Counted from the first letter of the stretch, positions 43,799 to 57,187 are shown. The stretch: DNA of 64,000 nt from Eustoma russellianum (GCA_036186865.1 AP025043.1:35487657-35551656); one strand, 5' to 3'. Numbers and translations: made by a program. The notes: generated from the letters alone by a model not told the origin.

Positions 43799-46700
43799 TG
43801 TGGCACCCCCACCCTGGCCCCGCCAAAGTCGGTGCACCCGCCGTACTTCACTAAGGAGAGTACTAGGCGTCATCCATACGCGTCGTGATCCATGATAATA
43901 ATGCATGGATTTTCGTGCTTACGCGCAATAAACAAGTGAAACCGTGGCAGAATTTAAAACTTCGAATTAAAACGTCATCACCATCACTTAAAGTTTACAA
44001 CCCACATAAATCGTAGCTGAAAGCATCAAAAGCAAATTATTTTCCCATCACAATTACATAACACCATCATCTCTTAATGCTGGTACGCTCGGTCTCCTAA
44101 TCCTGGCCATCCTCCAATGCACTCACGGGTAGGGAACTCTAGGCTCGTCATCGATCCATTCTACCTTGTCTCCTGCCACCTCTGGAGAGAAAAATAGGGT
44201 GAGTGACAACGTCACCAGCAAGTATACTATAATAATCATGGGTTAAATGGAAAGTACGAGCAAGAACCGATCCCCAACAATATTTGGTTTAGAAGCATAC
44301 CTGTCCTCCGACCGACATTCGATAAGGATCATCGCTTAGTATAATAAGATCTTAACTTAAGAAAAATCATCAGTCAAGCAGAATATAACATTAAGAGACT
44401 GTAACTTGTGCGATGCATAATACCACAATAATCATCACTTAAGGAAGTCACACTTAGGTTCTACCAGGTCATGCCAACTTAGTCTAAGTATCATGTGTTA
44501 CTACACAATAACTCCGTAGACGTGACATGCATGCGTATGTACGTGTGATGCATCATGATAAAATGAGAATATGACTTTTCATGCTTTTTCTTTCAAATCA
44601 TCATCGTCATAAAACAATAGAGTGTTCAGATCTATCTTCCCGGATCTGAGGCGGTAACTTCTCCACTTCGAATCTATTACTCCTGGATTCGGAACGGTAA
44701 CATCATCATACTTGCCGGGTCTATTCTTTTCCGGGCCCGCACGGTCATTATCATCATTCTCATCATCAGGCCTATTATTTTCCGGGCCTGCACGGGTATT
44801 CTTTCAGATCACTTAACCCGGATCTCCTCAGGTTCATACTGGCCAAGTTCATACTCACACACGGTACCGATGGGGAAGCGTTCTTTTAAAAACACAAAAA
44901 TCATCTTTTTGAAAACGCTTTTCATCTTTCTTTCGCGTGAAATCCATGCCATAAATCATGCATGTGACGATGAATGCAATATATGACATGTAACGTGCAA
45001 ATGACGGCATAATGCATGACATAAACGATTGGACATGTTTCGTTGACATGCTGGAATTTTCTAGCTTAGCAGCGTCTACTTCTTCTTAGGAATTTTCTTC
45101 TAAAATGCACGTTTTAGATCCATTTAATCACATGTACTTCTCCGTAACTGTCATAAGTGAATGCCATGCATGCGTTGCGGAATTACGATATCAATAAGGG
45201 ACTCAATAATTCTTTTTCATAAAACAATGCAATCTGAATTCTGAAATGACCATATTTTACTATAAAATTTATTGTGACAAATCCTTTAATCTTTTTCTAG
45301 AAATTCCAAATCTCAATTTAATAAACTCATTGGGCTAGCATCCTGTCAATTTTTAGCCCAATTTTAATTCACTAAGGCCCTTTTCCAGATCATGCAATGT
45401 GTGACACAAATTTTGTCCATCCAGCACATTTCTGTTTGACCCGTTTTACTAGAAAATTAATTAAAAATAAACCACAAATTATTTTGATTAAATTCCAACT
45501 GCCACCCCTTCTTTATTTTTGAGGTTAGTACCATGCCGAAAACTAATGGATTTGCACACCTCTAAGGTCCATTTTTAGACCACCAAACACGTTACTTACA
45601 TTCTGTCCAGTACAACTTTTTCCAGCAGGACCAGCCTTAGTAGAAAATTCATTAAAAATAAACCGTGGCTCTTTTTAACGTGATTCCAACTCTCACATCT
45701 AACAAACACATAAAAATAATAGCATACCAAAAAATAATGGAATTGACTGTTCCTAAGGTCCCTTTTCCAGCTTCACAAAATAGTCTAAATTTCGGTCCAG
45801 CTCCAGAAATTTCCAGTGATCATAATCTCTTCCTAAATGCCCTTAGTTCACATTTCGCTACCCACACTTAGTAACAATTTTGAGATGCACACACGCACCC
45901 TTCACCAACAGCCTCATTATTTGGTGCATGCAAGAAAAATGATATAACCAAGAGTATATTAAGCCTAACACACAACAAGATCGAAACTTGTCCCCATTTC
46001 CTTGCTATATTGACATTTTTCACGTGAAATCACCCAACCTCCCTTAACCCTTCCACCGTGAGCATTTCATCATGAAAGAAAGGATCTTTAACACACTAAA
46101 GCCTAGATTAGAACATAAATATGCATATAACCATCAAATAACACATCTTTGGAGCAAAGTACCTCTCCTACACATCTAAATGCCTAGGGCCGAAAGTTTT
46201 GGCCTTGCAACTTGCCATTTTACAACTAAGATTAGATCTTAGGTATTTCTAGCCATTCATGCACACACTTTCACATCTAAACCATAAGAAGTATAGTGTA
46301 CTTGCCTTGTTTGCTTACTCTTTCTTGGAAAGGTGAAAAAGTTGAAGTCTTTCTCTCCTCTACACAAGCATTCCCACGGTGGTGGGGGAGAAAGAAAGAA
46401 ACATAGTTAGTCTATGTTTTTAACTCAACATTCCTTCAAAAAGAAAGCTAAATGGATTACCAAAAAGGAGTTTGAGTAGTGTCCAAGCTTCTCTAAGCTA
46501 GAGCTCTTGAAAGCTTGAGATCCTTGAGCCTAGAGACCATTAAGGTCACGGTTTGGAGCAAAGAGAGGCACACCATGAGTTTCATCTTCATGAAAGTATA
46601 AATGTCTTCTTAAGAGGCTAAGAATACTTACCTAATGTCACTTAGCTTTAGAGGAATCCAATCCTTCTTGGTGCTCCTGTTGGCCGTGGGGTTGGAAGAG

Positions 46701-47342
46701 AAAAGCAAGAGAAGGAATCCTCTTGAGTTTCTTTAGATGGTTTGAACAAAACTTAGAAAGTTCTTCAAGTGTGTTTTGGAGGAAACCTTGTCACTTTGGC
46801 TAGGTTTAGCCGTTGAGGGTATATGGGTGGGGTTAGGGTTTTGCCTTAGCCTTTTCAAATTAGGTGTCTTAACCTTGGTCACCTTTGGTTAACCAAGGTT
46901 ACTTTACTACTAACTATGGTTACTTTAGGCCAACCATAGTTTCTTTTGACTAACCATAGTTCCTTTTAGGTTTGGTTAGGTTAGTTCTCATTAACTTAGC
47001 CACCTTTCCCTCTTAATGCAGCCGGCGGTTGGGGTCTTTAATGACCCCAACTAGCCTTTGAAATTTATTTTTTTTGCCATCCCTTTTTGTTTTTCCTAAA
47101 AAAATGATACACATTTATGCCATTAGTATATATTTAAATAGGGATTTTAGAAATAGCCCTTCTTGGCTATGGGCCGAAATTCACAAAGCCATGGAGCAAT
47201 TGGATCCTTTCTTGTAATGCACATAGTACTCTTCATAATATACTTATAATGATCATTGAAATTTCAAGCGCAAGCGTAAATTGTCACATGTTTACTAACT
47301 CAACCTTAGGTACAAGAAGGATTCTATAATTGGGTTACAACA
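43799..47342 (-). mobile_element. Array B LTR 3 (rightmost)
   Basis: 3544 bp, plus-strand TGTGGCACC…GTTACAACA. Palindrome 43843-43863, micro-ORF exon/intron 44123-44300, ~185-bp repeats about 45190-45810, GTTACTTTA motifs about 46875-46980. Small private indels, e.g. a deletion near 47007 relative to LTR 1 and LTR 2. Confidence 0.92.
44123..44300 (-). other. LTR micro-ORF exon and putative LTR intron (B LTR 3)
   Basis: Intron 44300-44182 (119 bp), exon 44181-44123 (59 nt), unchanged splice dinucleotides and terminal peptide. Confidence 0.55.
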
Positions 47343-47347
47343 ATAAA

Positions 47348-48220
47348 TTTATATATATATATATATATATATCTGTGTGTGTGTGTGTATTTCATATATA
47401 CATATTTTCTTTATAACCATGAATTATACATTTCTATCTCGACGTTCCACTGACACATCATACACATCATAAACGTACGTCGACATCACACCACTATATA
47501 TACATCATATTTGTGAGTATATACAGGTCTCATATCATACATTGCAAGTCATCTTGTTACAAAAATTATATCGACATATCACGAGGCTAAAACTGAAAAA
47601 AATTGTCGTATCGGGTGACTACCGAAACTTCTCCGTCATGTCACGTACTTACCATATAAATATGGTCAGCCTATATACATAAAAAATACTCAAAACTTTC
47701 GTGATGCACATGTCCAATTCAGACCCAAAGTCATACCATGCTTACACACATCCATCACCAACAATTTATCCTAAACTTGTGGAGAATTCAACCTCATTTT
47801 TAAAAAGGCACATGGAAATTTTCTCAGACATTGGAGCTGATTATACATCTCAATTTATGTATATTATGTGTGACATAATATATATTACATGTCTAAAAAG
47901 TTTAAGTTTAATCGAAGAAAAATCGCGTAATCGACGAAAGTCAAAAATTCGGTTTTCTACACTTGGGCATACATGAAAACGTTTTGGCCTTGATGTCACA
48001 TGTATCTAGAAACATTTTAAATATTCAAGACATATTGGAGTGTCCTAGAAAAATCAAATTAGGGCTGATTGCAATTTACCATGTATGTGAAGATTATGCA
48101 TTATTTGACAAAGTTTAAATAAAAAGAATTCAGCACATATGCAACTGAATATCGCACGACTATGATACCTTATTGGAGCCTAGGTGGAGCTTATTTGGCA
48201 CTTTAATTGGTGGAGGATAA
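47348..48220 (+). mobile_element. Host copia solo LTR, piece 3
   Basis: Aligns with E at about 54517-55370 (acgtacgtcgacatcacaccactata, gagtatata-caggtctcatatcata, attgtcgtatcgggtga, tgtcacgtactt). It begins with a TA then TG microsatellite (47348-47402) and ends with gataa, the TSD of solo LTR C. The 91-codon frame at 47701-47976 has no motif and is LTR sequence. Confidence 0.8.
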
Positions 48221-50879
48221 TGTTGTACCCAACGAAAATCGTATTGTTCTTGAGACTCGTATGAAATGGTTTAATAAAATGTTGGTTCTTCCAAGTGCAT
48301 TTTATTAAGTTTTACCACTTCTCAACTAGCCTTTAATAGCTTCTTAAAGCAAGCCTAAAAGCCTACACAAGAAATTAAGTGTTCTACTAAATGTATTTAA
48401 AAAGTTCAAGGAAAAAGTTTTCCACCTTTTTCCCTCTTCAACCGCCGGGTAAGGCATGGATAAGGCATCCATGAGATCTATTTTTATTTAAATGCTTCAA
48501 CTAATCAGTTTATTGTTTTCTTAAAGAAATTTAAAATGTCTTACATATAAAGTGAATTAGGATGTTATCCCAATATTGAAGATTTTTCACCCTTTTTCCT
48601 CATCACCACCGGATGCAAGTGATGAAAAATCCATGGGATCATTTTCATCTTAATAATTCCAACTAACACTTTTACTTTAACAACTTTTTCTAATTATCCT
48701 CAAAAGACAATTAAGGAATAAAGAAGCCCAAAAGAACCCCCCAACTGCCGGATGGTAGATCATGGTTAAGCCATGGTAACTCTCCTTAACAACGTTAGTT
48801 ACTTTTCTTAACTCAACCTAAAAAGTAACTCAAGGAGTAATTGAGGGAAGGCACTAAATGAGCCTCATGATGGTGTCCATGCAAAAGAGAAAATCTCTTC
48901 TCATCCTCTTTTAAACCAACGGCTACCCCCTTAGTCTTGCAAGAAACCCTTTTCAAGATTTAACTTAGAAGCTTCCTCTCAACCCTAACTCACAAAGGTT
49001 TTTCCCAAGACAACCACTAAAGGCTCTTGCACACTTAGACAAATCTTCCACCATCTTCCTTCGGCTAACATTGGACTAAGGAGATCCAAGGTCATCTTCA
49101 AGATCCAAGTTCCATCTAGGTGAGTTACATCCTAGATTCTAAAGTAGATTTCACTTTTTTTAAAATGTAAATCTTACCTTTTTGTTTTGTTTTCCCTCAC
49201 CAACACCGTGGCCTTCAAAGGGTCACTAGGTGAAGCTCATTCAAGCTACTAGGTGGTACTAAGCATTTTGGTGGGTCGAACCTCTTGCAATCCCCATTTG
49301 AACACTATTTTGGTAAGACAGTCTAGCCTCAAACTAACTCTATTATATATTTAAATAGTAGCTAACATCTACTTCCACTTCCTCCTTAAAACCGTATGTC
49401 ATAGGGAGAAGTTGGAAGAAACTTCACTCTATTTCAACCAAGGCTCAAGCTAGAGAAGTTCTAAGCTCAAAGATGCAAGTATACTCTAAGCAATCTTGAC
49501 TTATTTGTGAAGTGTATGCTTGAATGACTAGCCTTCCTAAGATGTGAATCTTAGTTGAATATTCTAAGTGCCAAACATGAGAACTTAGTGGGTATAAAGA
49601 CAAGTGTTGTCATGATGTATGATTTACTACATGGATATGTTTGTGCTTAAACTTAAATATGATATGAGACCTACTATGCACAAGATACGGGCTGTTGTGA
49701 TGATTATTTGATAAATGGAATTAGTCTTGTTGAGAATAGACTTTTTGATATGTGAAATGTATGAAAATAGCGTGTGCTATGTGTAAAATGGCAAGGCTGT
49801 TTTGGCGGATCATGGGTAGCCTAAAGAGTACTATGAAACTTGGAATGATTATGTTAACATATGTATTTAATGGTTAGTAAGTCATTTTAGAGAAATAAAG
49901 TTAGTTTGAAAGTCTTGAACAAGAAAGAGTGATAAAAGGTAGATCTACCAGAGCTGGGCAGTTTTGAGTAGAGTATTATTTGACCTGAAAATGAACCTTA
50001 GGAACGTGCAATTTAGATATATTTTGGTATGATGGTAGCCTTTATGTGAAGTAAAATTATGAGGTGGAATTTTGGTAAAAGGACTTGTGGTTTGATCGTA
50101 ATTAAATTTTTAGTTTGATTAGGTCACTGAAGTTCTTGTACGTACCTTGACTAAGAAAGAAAATTAAATGACCGCCTTAAGTGTATTGGATTGCCTTGAA
50201 AATTTTATAGTACTTACCTAAGACATAGATGAATATGTCCATGTAAAGAATTAGCTTAAAATTACTGTTTTTATGAGGTAACAGTTAAGGTGAATGTCAC
50301 GGTGCAAAACTGGAAAACAGGGCCGCATGGTGTTGTGTATGTTGAGGTCTTGATCATGCTTAATTAGACTTGTATGTGATGTTTGGGCCTTTAAATATTA
50401 CTCCTCAGTATATTGGCTATGTTTCCAGGTAATAATCTTAATTGGATAAGACTTTATGTCCCATGGAGTGAAGGTATAGGTGGGTATTGCACTGTTGGAT
50501 TCAGCAGTACCCGTTTTCAGTAATTTAATGATTTAAGGGTCTTAATCACCTCAAAATATTACGAAATTTTTATGGCATGTAGATAAGATTCCATTATGCA
50601 TATGCATGGCATAAGCTTGTGAAAATATTCCCTGAATTGATGATTATGAGGCCGCATGAACAGATTGTTAATGCTGGATTATTTTCCAGTTTAAGGTACA
50701 AGTCTTTATATGTGTTATGCGTTGTATTAAGTCTTTAATTGAATATTGCACATCATGCATTGCATTGTCCCCATTTACACGATTTATGAGACTGATTTTA
50801 TGCCAAAGAAATTTAAGAAAATCTCTTTGCGAAAGAAAGATTTTAGTTTTGAAAGAAAGACTCCTATTGGTACCAATTA

Positions 50880-51150
50880 TTCCTGGCTAGCACAACCCGC
50901 TCCAGATCCAGGGTTAATTGATCTGATGATGATTATGACCGTTCAGATCCGTTGAGAATAGACCTGATGATGATTCATGACCGTTCAGGACCGGAGAGAA
51001 TAGACTTAATGATGATGATTTATGGCCGTTCAGGCCCGGAGAGAATAGACCGGATGATGATGATTGATTGTATGACCGTTTTCGGATCCGGAAATAATAG
51101 ATCCGAAGGGAATGGTATGACCGCATCAGATCCAGAGATAATAGATTTGA
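50880..51150 (+). repeat. GACCGTTCAGATCCG tandem repeats in LTR C
   Basis: About five degenerate units of roughly 40-50 bp, each with GACCGTTCAG(G/A)(T/C)CCGGAGAGAATAGAC and a GATGATGAT run. They occupy the same LTR position as the 43-bp array of A and the 27320-27520 region of B. Confidence 0.75.
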
Positions 51151-51383
51151 ACACACTCTATTTCCATTTTATGACGATGATATTTTGGAAGAAAGAATGA
51201 TCAAATTAATCATCATCTTATCATGTTGCATCACATTCGCATATTCATACATATTGCATTAATGGCTAGTCGAATGCTAGATGTACTATTACTTAGGTTA
51301 CGATCATATTATTTTCAGTCGCCTAAGTTATGATCTTATTATCTTTCGTCATATAAGTTATGATCTTATTTCTTTTGTGGCTA

Positions 51384-51579
51384 ATGGATCGAAGGTCAGG
51401 TATGTTGGGAATCCAAGTTCTTGGGATTTGGTTCTTGTGTATACTTTCCATTTAATTCTTGATTGTTTATGGTGTACTTGCTGGTGACTTTGTTACTCAC
51501 ACCCTTATTTTTCCTCCAAGAGCCTGCAGGAAACGGGGTAGAGTGGATTGACGATGAGCCTAGAGTTCCATACCCGTAG
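51384..51579 (+). CDS. Putative spliced LTR micro-ORF (LTR C), 24 codons
   Basis: Exon 1 51384-51399 (ATGGATCGAAGGTCAG), intron 51400-51520 (121 bp, GTATGT…CCTCCAAG), exon 2 51521-51579 (59 nt) ending VEWIDDEPRVPYP-stop. Exon 2 shows only point differences from that of B. Unspliced, an ATG at 51469 gives a 36-codon frame with a hydrophobic N-terminus and the same C-terminus. Confidence 0.5.
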
Positions 51580-51896
51580 ATTGCAAGAGGATGGCAGCTT
51601 AAGGATTTTTATTATGATGGGTTATGTTTTGATGAACTTATGATGGACATTAATTTTGAATTTCCCTTTTGTTTTGTGGACATTGTTGTAAACCTTATGT
51701 TGGATATTTGGAATACTTTGTTTAAAAGTTTTTATTCTGCCTAAGTTTTTGGTTACCTGTTAAGATGAAGGCATGAATGGCCATAAATTTTGTTATGGAC
51801 TATGACATGTTATGATTTGACGCCTGGTACTCTCTGTAGCGAAGTATGACGGGCCCACCGTACGCGGGCAGGCTGGGTACGGGGCGCTACAGATAA

Positions 51897-53268
51897 GCCA
51901 CACGTGATTGGTGACATTGAAGAGGACAACACACAAGGAAACATTTCAAATAAACCACATGTTGAAATTTAAGCAATTGGCTTCTCTTGTGGCAGAATTT
52001 TTGTATAATTTCTCTTTAAATTTCTTCCAAAATTGTGGGAGAATCATACTATGATTAATTAGAATTTAACCACCTTGATTTTAAGCACATGTTTCAGATT
52101 TTGAAGAACTTCCTGCTCATTTAAGGAGTGCCAAGGTGGATTAAAGATGGCCTATCAAGAAGTGACAACTAAGCAAAAGCAAGTCATTCGTCCAATCGTG
52201 TTGCGCCAAGTAAGCAAGGTTGTATCATGCATTTATATAAAGTAATATTCCAAGGGCATTCAAGAAAATTTTCAAGGAAGGCTCTAACCCTAGGGGGCGG
52301 CCAACACAATAAATTGAGGCAAAGATGATTCAAGCAAGACTAAGCAAAAGTTCATATTCTTACAAGATCAAGCAAGACTATTCTCTTATTTTCTTATTCT
52401 TTTTTCTTGCTCTTAGCCTCAAGCATATCATTCTTATATTCCATATACTATATAGACTTTGTGTAAACCACTCACATACATCCATCTCGTGTAAAAGGTT
52501 GATCAAGGTGTGGTCAAACCTTATTGTTTGTTTGATTGTAAAAGGGTGGAGTTGGTGTATAACTCCAGTCACCCTTGTGTCAAGGTGTTGTTTGTGTTTA
52601 GTGAATACCGAGGAAGGTGTCCTCGAAGACTGGAGTAGGTTGATTTAACCTAACCAGTATAAAAATCTCGGTGTTCTTACTTTTCAACACTTTTACTTTG
52701 AGTTCCTATTTTCTACATCGTGTTTATTGCCACAGTAAAAATAACAAACGTTTTTCAAAAATCACCAAACTTTGCAGAAACATACCGAAAGATCTTAGCT
52801 TTGATTTTAAACAAGTTTCATTGAATTTGGATAAGTATAAGTCATTCAAATGTTTATAGTTCCGAGACTAGTGCAATTTGATTTTCAGATCTGCAAAAGT
52901 TGCGAACATCAACGTGGTTGACATACTTGCCAAAGGAATTTTAAAAAACTGTTTTAACCCTTTAAAGTCACATCCTAAGGGTCATACCATAAAATTTTCA
53001 GATCATTTGGAGTTCTCAATTAGTAGGAATAAATTTTTTATTTTGAGAAACAGTTTCAAGTAGATTGACACAATCTAAGTAAAAGCATTTTTTCAAGGCC
53101 TTATACTTTGAATTTTAATCTATAATTTTTATGACACATACATAACATCTGAAAGTACTTTGTCACTAAATTTTACAATTTTTGGAGGTCTACAACTTGA
53201 TCATTCAGTTAATCCAAAACCGGGTCTGAAAACAGAATCTATTTTCAGAAGTGAGTTATTTGGACTAA
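51897..53268 (+). mobile_element. Host copia solo LTR, piece 4
   Basis: Aligns with LTR 12162-13458 and with E at about 55380-57110 (cacatgtttcagatttt, AAAGGTTGATCAAGGTGTGGTCAAACC, gaagactggagtaggttg). It ends with actaa, the TSD of solo LTR D. Frames of 60-107 codons here have no motifs. Confidence 0.8.
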
Positions 53269-53590
53269 TGTAGCTCCCCGCACCCTGGCCCAGCCGGATA
53301 CGGTGCGCCCACCGTACTTCACTACGGAGAGTACCAGGCGTCAGTACGTAACATAACAAAGTTCAGAATAAAAATGAGGACTTTCATGCTTACACGTCAA
53401 CAAGAAAGCAAAACCGTGGTAGAATAAAAACTTTAAAATAAAAATGTCTACGAAGGCATCATCAGTTTTACAACCCAAATCATAAAGTACGGAAATTCCC
53501 AAAAGTAATTGTTTCCATCACAATCTCATAAAAGGATCATCGATCACAACCCTTTCGTCAAGTCTCGTAGGCCATCCATCTCTCGCACTT

Positions 53591-53770
53591 CTACGGGTAA
53601 GGAACCCTAGGTTCATCTTCAATCCATTTCACTTTATTCCCTGCGACCTTTGGGAGGAAAAATATAGGGTGAGTGACAACGTCACCAGCAAGTATACCAT
53701 AAACAATCATGCATTAAATGGAAAGTACACACAAGAACCAAATTTCCTAAAATTCGGTTTAGAAACATAC
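53591..53770 (-). other. Degenerate LTR micro-ORF exon and intron (LTR D)
   Basis: 5' site AGTCAG|GTATGT at 53770; the 3' site at the expected place is AA, with an AG two bases further on. The 59-nt exon 53649-53591 still ends VKWIEDEPRVPYP-stop. The unspliced frame is also broken by a one-base shift. Confidence 0.5.
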
Positions 53771-53853
53771 CTGACTTTCCATCCGACACCCGTAAATAAT
53801 CAGCTCATAACTTGTCAAGAATAAAACTTACCAAAGTCCATAGCTTATAAAAA

Positions 53854-53990
53854 GATCATCACTCAATAAAGATCATAACTTGTGATAAGATCATTACTCA
53901 ATAAAGCTTATAGCTTATGAAAAGATCATCACTTAATAAAGATCTCAACTTATGGTAAGATCGTCACTCAATAAAGATCATAACTTAGGA
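53854..53990 (-). repeat. 35-bp tandem repeats in LTR D
   Basis: Units begin gatcatcactcaataaag at 53854, 53889, 53924 and 53959, exact 35-bp spacing, the last unit partial. Each has GATCATAACTTRTG-like halves related to the GATCTTAG motifs of the leaders. Confidence 0.85.
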
Positions 53991-54136
53991 GCTACCAAGT
54001 CATAACAACTTAGCCTATGTATCATGAATAAGATCATAGCTTATGTAACAACAGTAATGAGATCGTAACTTAGGTAACGAAAGATAAGAGGATCATAACC
54101 TAAGTAACATTACATCTAGCATTTGGCTAGCATCTC

Positions 54137-57100
54137 TGTAGAGAAAAAGGGGTTTGAATGATTTTCAAATACATGATTTAAATGTGCACAAAAACAAGCA
54201 TAAGATAAAACGTGCATGATATAAGCAAACGTGTGCATGATATTGCTTAGTACTTGCCTTATTTAGCTCATATATAATGTTGCCGTGCTAACGAGCCATG
54301 AAGCGTTAAAGCTTACATCATATGGCAAACATTTGTTGTGTTTATACTATTTTCAGGTGCCACCATTAATGAACTAAGCTAGTTCATTAAGTGAAGTACT
54401 TAGTTTATTAAACTAAGTAGTTCATTAAAGGAAGCCACATTTGGAAAAGGCACAAAGGCAACAAAGCTAAGGAAGGAAAGTTTTCTCCTCCTCCCCTCTT
54501 TGATGTGACACGCCATATACACATATATTACATATATTTTCAGATTTTTTTAAAAAGGCACATACACATGTATTCCAACGTACTACCGACACGTTATATA
54601 TTTTGCGTACGTACGTTAACGTCACACCACTATACTTAACTCATATTTATGAGTATATTCAGGTCTCATATCATATGATATAAGATATGTTGTTGACAAA
54701 TTAAATACGACACGATAAAAGATTCTAAACCAAAAATTGTCGTATCAGGCGAATATCGAAACTTCGCCAACTTGTCACGTACTTGCCATAAATAGATGGC
54801 CAGCCCCTATATCTCAAAAATCATTATTATTTTCGTGGGTTACATGTAATATTCAGCCAAAAATACTTTCCTTGTTGGCACACACAAATTACTCCACATT
54901 AAGGCCAAAATGTGAAGATTCCGAGTTTAATTTTGTCACATGTTAATGGTACCACTTTAGACCAGCCAAGTGCTGAGATTTAAAGTATATATTATATATA
55001 TATATTATGTGTAACATAATATATATAACATGTGCAAAAGTTGGAATTTAAATTAGAGAAAAATCGAGTAATCGATAAATATCGAAAATTCGGTTTTCTA
55101 CGCACACAACACATGGAACGTTTTTGGCACATCATGTGACATGTATCTAGACACTTTTTACATATGATATACATCTTGAAGTGTTCTAGAAAATTAAATT
55201 AAGGGCTGATTGGAATATAACATGTGTGTATTATTAAATGTGCACTATTTTACAAAGTTAGCAAAAATAATTTTCAGCATATGTATATACATCATACACG
55301 CACATTACAGCTGAGATGGAGCTTATTTGGAGCCTTGTTGGCATATTGATTGGTCAAGGATCAATCATACAATGTTGGTGAATTAAAGAGAGAAGCTACA
55401 AATGGTAAGAATTCAAACTTTGTCTCACTTATAACACATGCTGAAAATTTCAGCATGTGTGAGCATGGGTGGCCGATTTTTGCACTTCAATGTGACATAT
55501 TTTGTCATCTCAAATTGTGTGATTGATTGGGAGAAGAAATAGAAGTAATTTGAATATTATTTAAATTCAATAAAGTGTGATATTCTACATATCACATGCT
55601 GAAATTTTTTTTTAGCATGTGTGAGACATGTGTAGGCCGAATTCTTGAGCATAATTGTGTCCAAATTCATTTCTCATGTGATAAGAATATTTACCATAAA
55701 TTGGTGATTCATTTTTAAAAAGAAAAATGGTAATATTTTGAACTTTATCTTCATGTGTCACATGCTGAAAATTCAACATGGTAACACCATATTATGGGCG
55801 ATTTCTTGGCTTAGCAAGGAAGAAAATTTTGCCTTGCAATTTATGTGACAATCTTGTGCATTATGGAAATGATTTTGTGATTGATATTGGCACATGTTTT
55901 AAGTGTTATTCTCAGATTTTTCCAAGTCATCAATGATGACAACATCCAACCAATCATGAAGTGCCAAGTAAGCAAAGCTTAAGTGATCATCCAATGAGAA
56001 TGTGACAAATAAGCAAGACCATGTCACAATGATGTCTTACATTCTCCCAAGGACTTAGAAGATAATTTTCAAGAGGGAGATAGCACTATAGGGGGCGGCC
56101 AAAACAAATTAAAAGGAGAGAAAGAAGAGCAAAACAAGAACAAGAATAAGAGTTGCAAGTTCAAGGATCAAAAGTGTTCTAGTCTTCTTCTTCTACATTC
56201 TTTTTCTTTCTTTCTTCTTGATAGCCTATTGTATTCATATCTTTCAATCTTGAATAGGCTTGATATAGACCACCACATATTCCATATCTTTGTAAAAGAT
56301 TGATCAAGGTGTGATTAATCTTCATTCTTGCGAGGTGGTGGTGTTCGTGCATATTGTATTCAACGTACAAGGTTTGTAAAGGGTTGGAGTTGGTGTGTAA
56401 CTCCATCAACCCTGCGGTAAGGCGTATTGTGTGTGTGTGATTAGTGTGAACCAAGGAAGGTGTTCCTTGAAGACTGGAGTAGGTTGTTTATAACCGAACC
56501 AATATAAAATTCTTGGTGCCATTTACTTTCAGCATTTACTTTCATTTACTGCACAGTTTACTCTTTTTGTTGGGGTCCATAAAAATAGTAAACGACTTTC
56601 AAAAATCACAAACATTTCCAAAAACATAGCCACACGTTCTAGGGTTAATTTGGCACAAGTTTCAACTCTTTTGGATAAGTATAAGTTGATCAAACATCAA
56701 AAGTTCTGAGACTAGTGCAGTCTGATTTTCAGACTTGCAAAGGTTGAGACTTTGATTGTAATTGACCTACTTCCCAAAAGAATTTTGCAAACCTGTTTCA
56801 ACCCACTTAAATATAGTATATAAGGAGTTAGTGGTTAAAGTTTCAGAGAATTTGGACTTACACACAAATAGGAATAAATTTTTCAAAACCGTCTACCGTT
56901 TCTGGCAGATTCGCGCAATCTGATCACCAACGGTTTTTGAAGGGGTTAAAGATTGAATTTTAATTTGAAATTTTTAGGGGACCCTCATAACATCTGAGGC
57001 TAAGTTCTCTCAAAATTTCAGAATTTTTGGAGACCTATAACCTGGTTTTAAAAACGTTTTAAAACTGGTCCTGAAAACAGAATCTGTTTTCTGAAGCTGA

Positions 57101-57187
57101 GTTGTTTAGTTTTAAACAAATTTTAAAAACCACACTTTCCCACCACCTATTCAACCCCCCTTCTATTGGTGCCTTTCAGATCCTACA
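54137..57187 (+). mobile_element. Copia-family solo LTR E nested in D
   Basis: TGTAGAGAAAAAGGGG…GATCCTACA, about 3.05 kb, flanked by atctc (54132-54136) and atttc (57188-57192), a one-mismatch TSD. It is the most complete LTR of this family here and serves as the map for the five pieces of the host LTR. No internal region. Frames of up to 91 codons carry no motif. Confidence 0.82.

Larger units (their letters stand above)
26496..47342 (-). mobile_element. Chromovirus array B: LTR-internal-LTR-internal-LTR
   Basis: Three LTRs (26496-30053, 35145-38706, 43799-47342; about 3.55 kb each) separated by two internal regions (30054-35144, 5091 bp; 38707-43798, 5092 bp). Each internal has its own primer-binding site and polypurine tract. 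The outer ends are TG/CA; flanks are atata (26491-26495) and ataaa (47343-47347), a TSD with one mismatch. Only one insertion event is needed, followed by unequal recombination between LTRs. The internals share disabling lesions and also carry private ones. Confidence 0.9.
48221..51891 (+). mobile_element. Chromovirus solo LTR C, TSD gataa
   Basis: 3671 bp, TGTTGTACCC…GGGGCGCTACA, with perfect 5-bp TSD at 48216-48220 and 51892-51896. No primer-binding site or internal region follows, so it is a solo LTR left by LTR-LTR recombination. It shares the terminal palindrome (51827-51847, one change), the micro-ORF and the repeat architecture with A, B and D. Apart from the micro-ORF there is no coding potential. 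Confidence 0.9.

Noticed and set aside
26491..47347. B as two independent insertions side by side
   Set aside because: Only three LTRs for two internals, shared lesions in both internals, and no TSD at the middle LTR.
51281..51487. 68-codon frame in LTR C
   Set aside because: It overlaps the putative LTR intron in another frame and is Tyr/Ile/Ser repeats from the GTTATGATCTTATT words.
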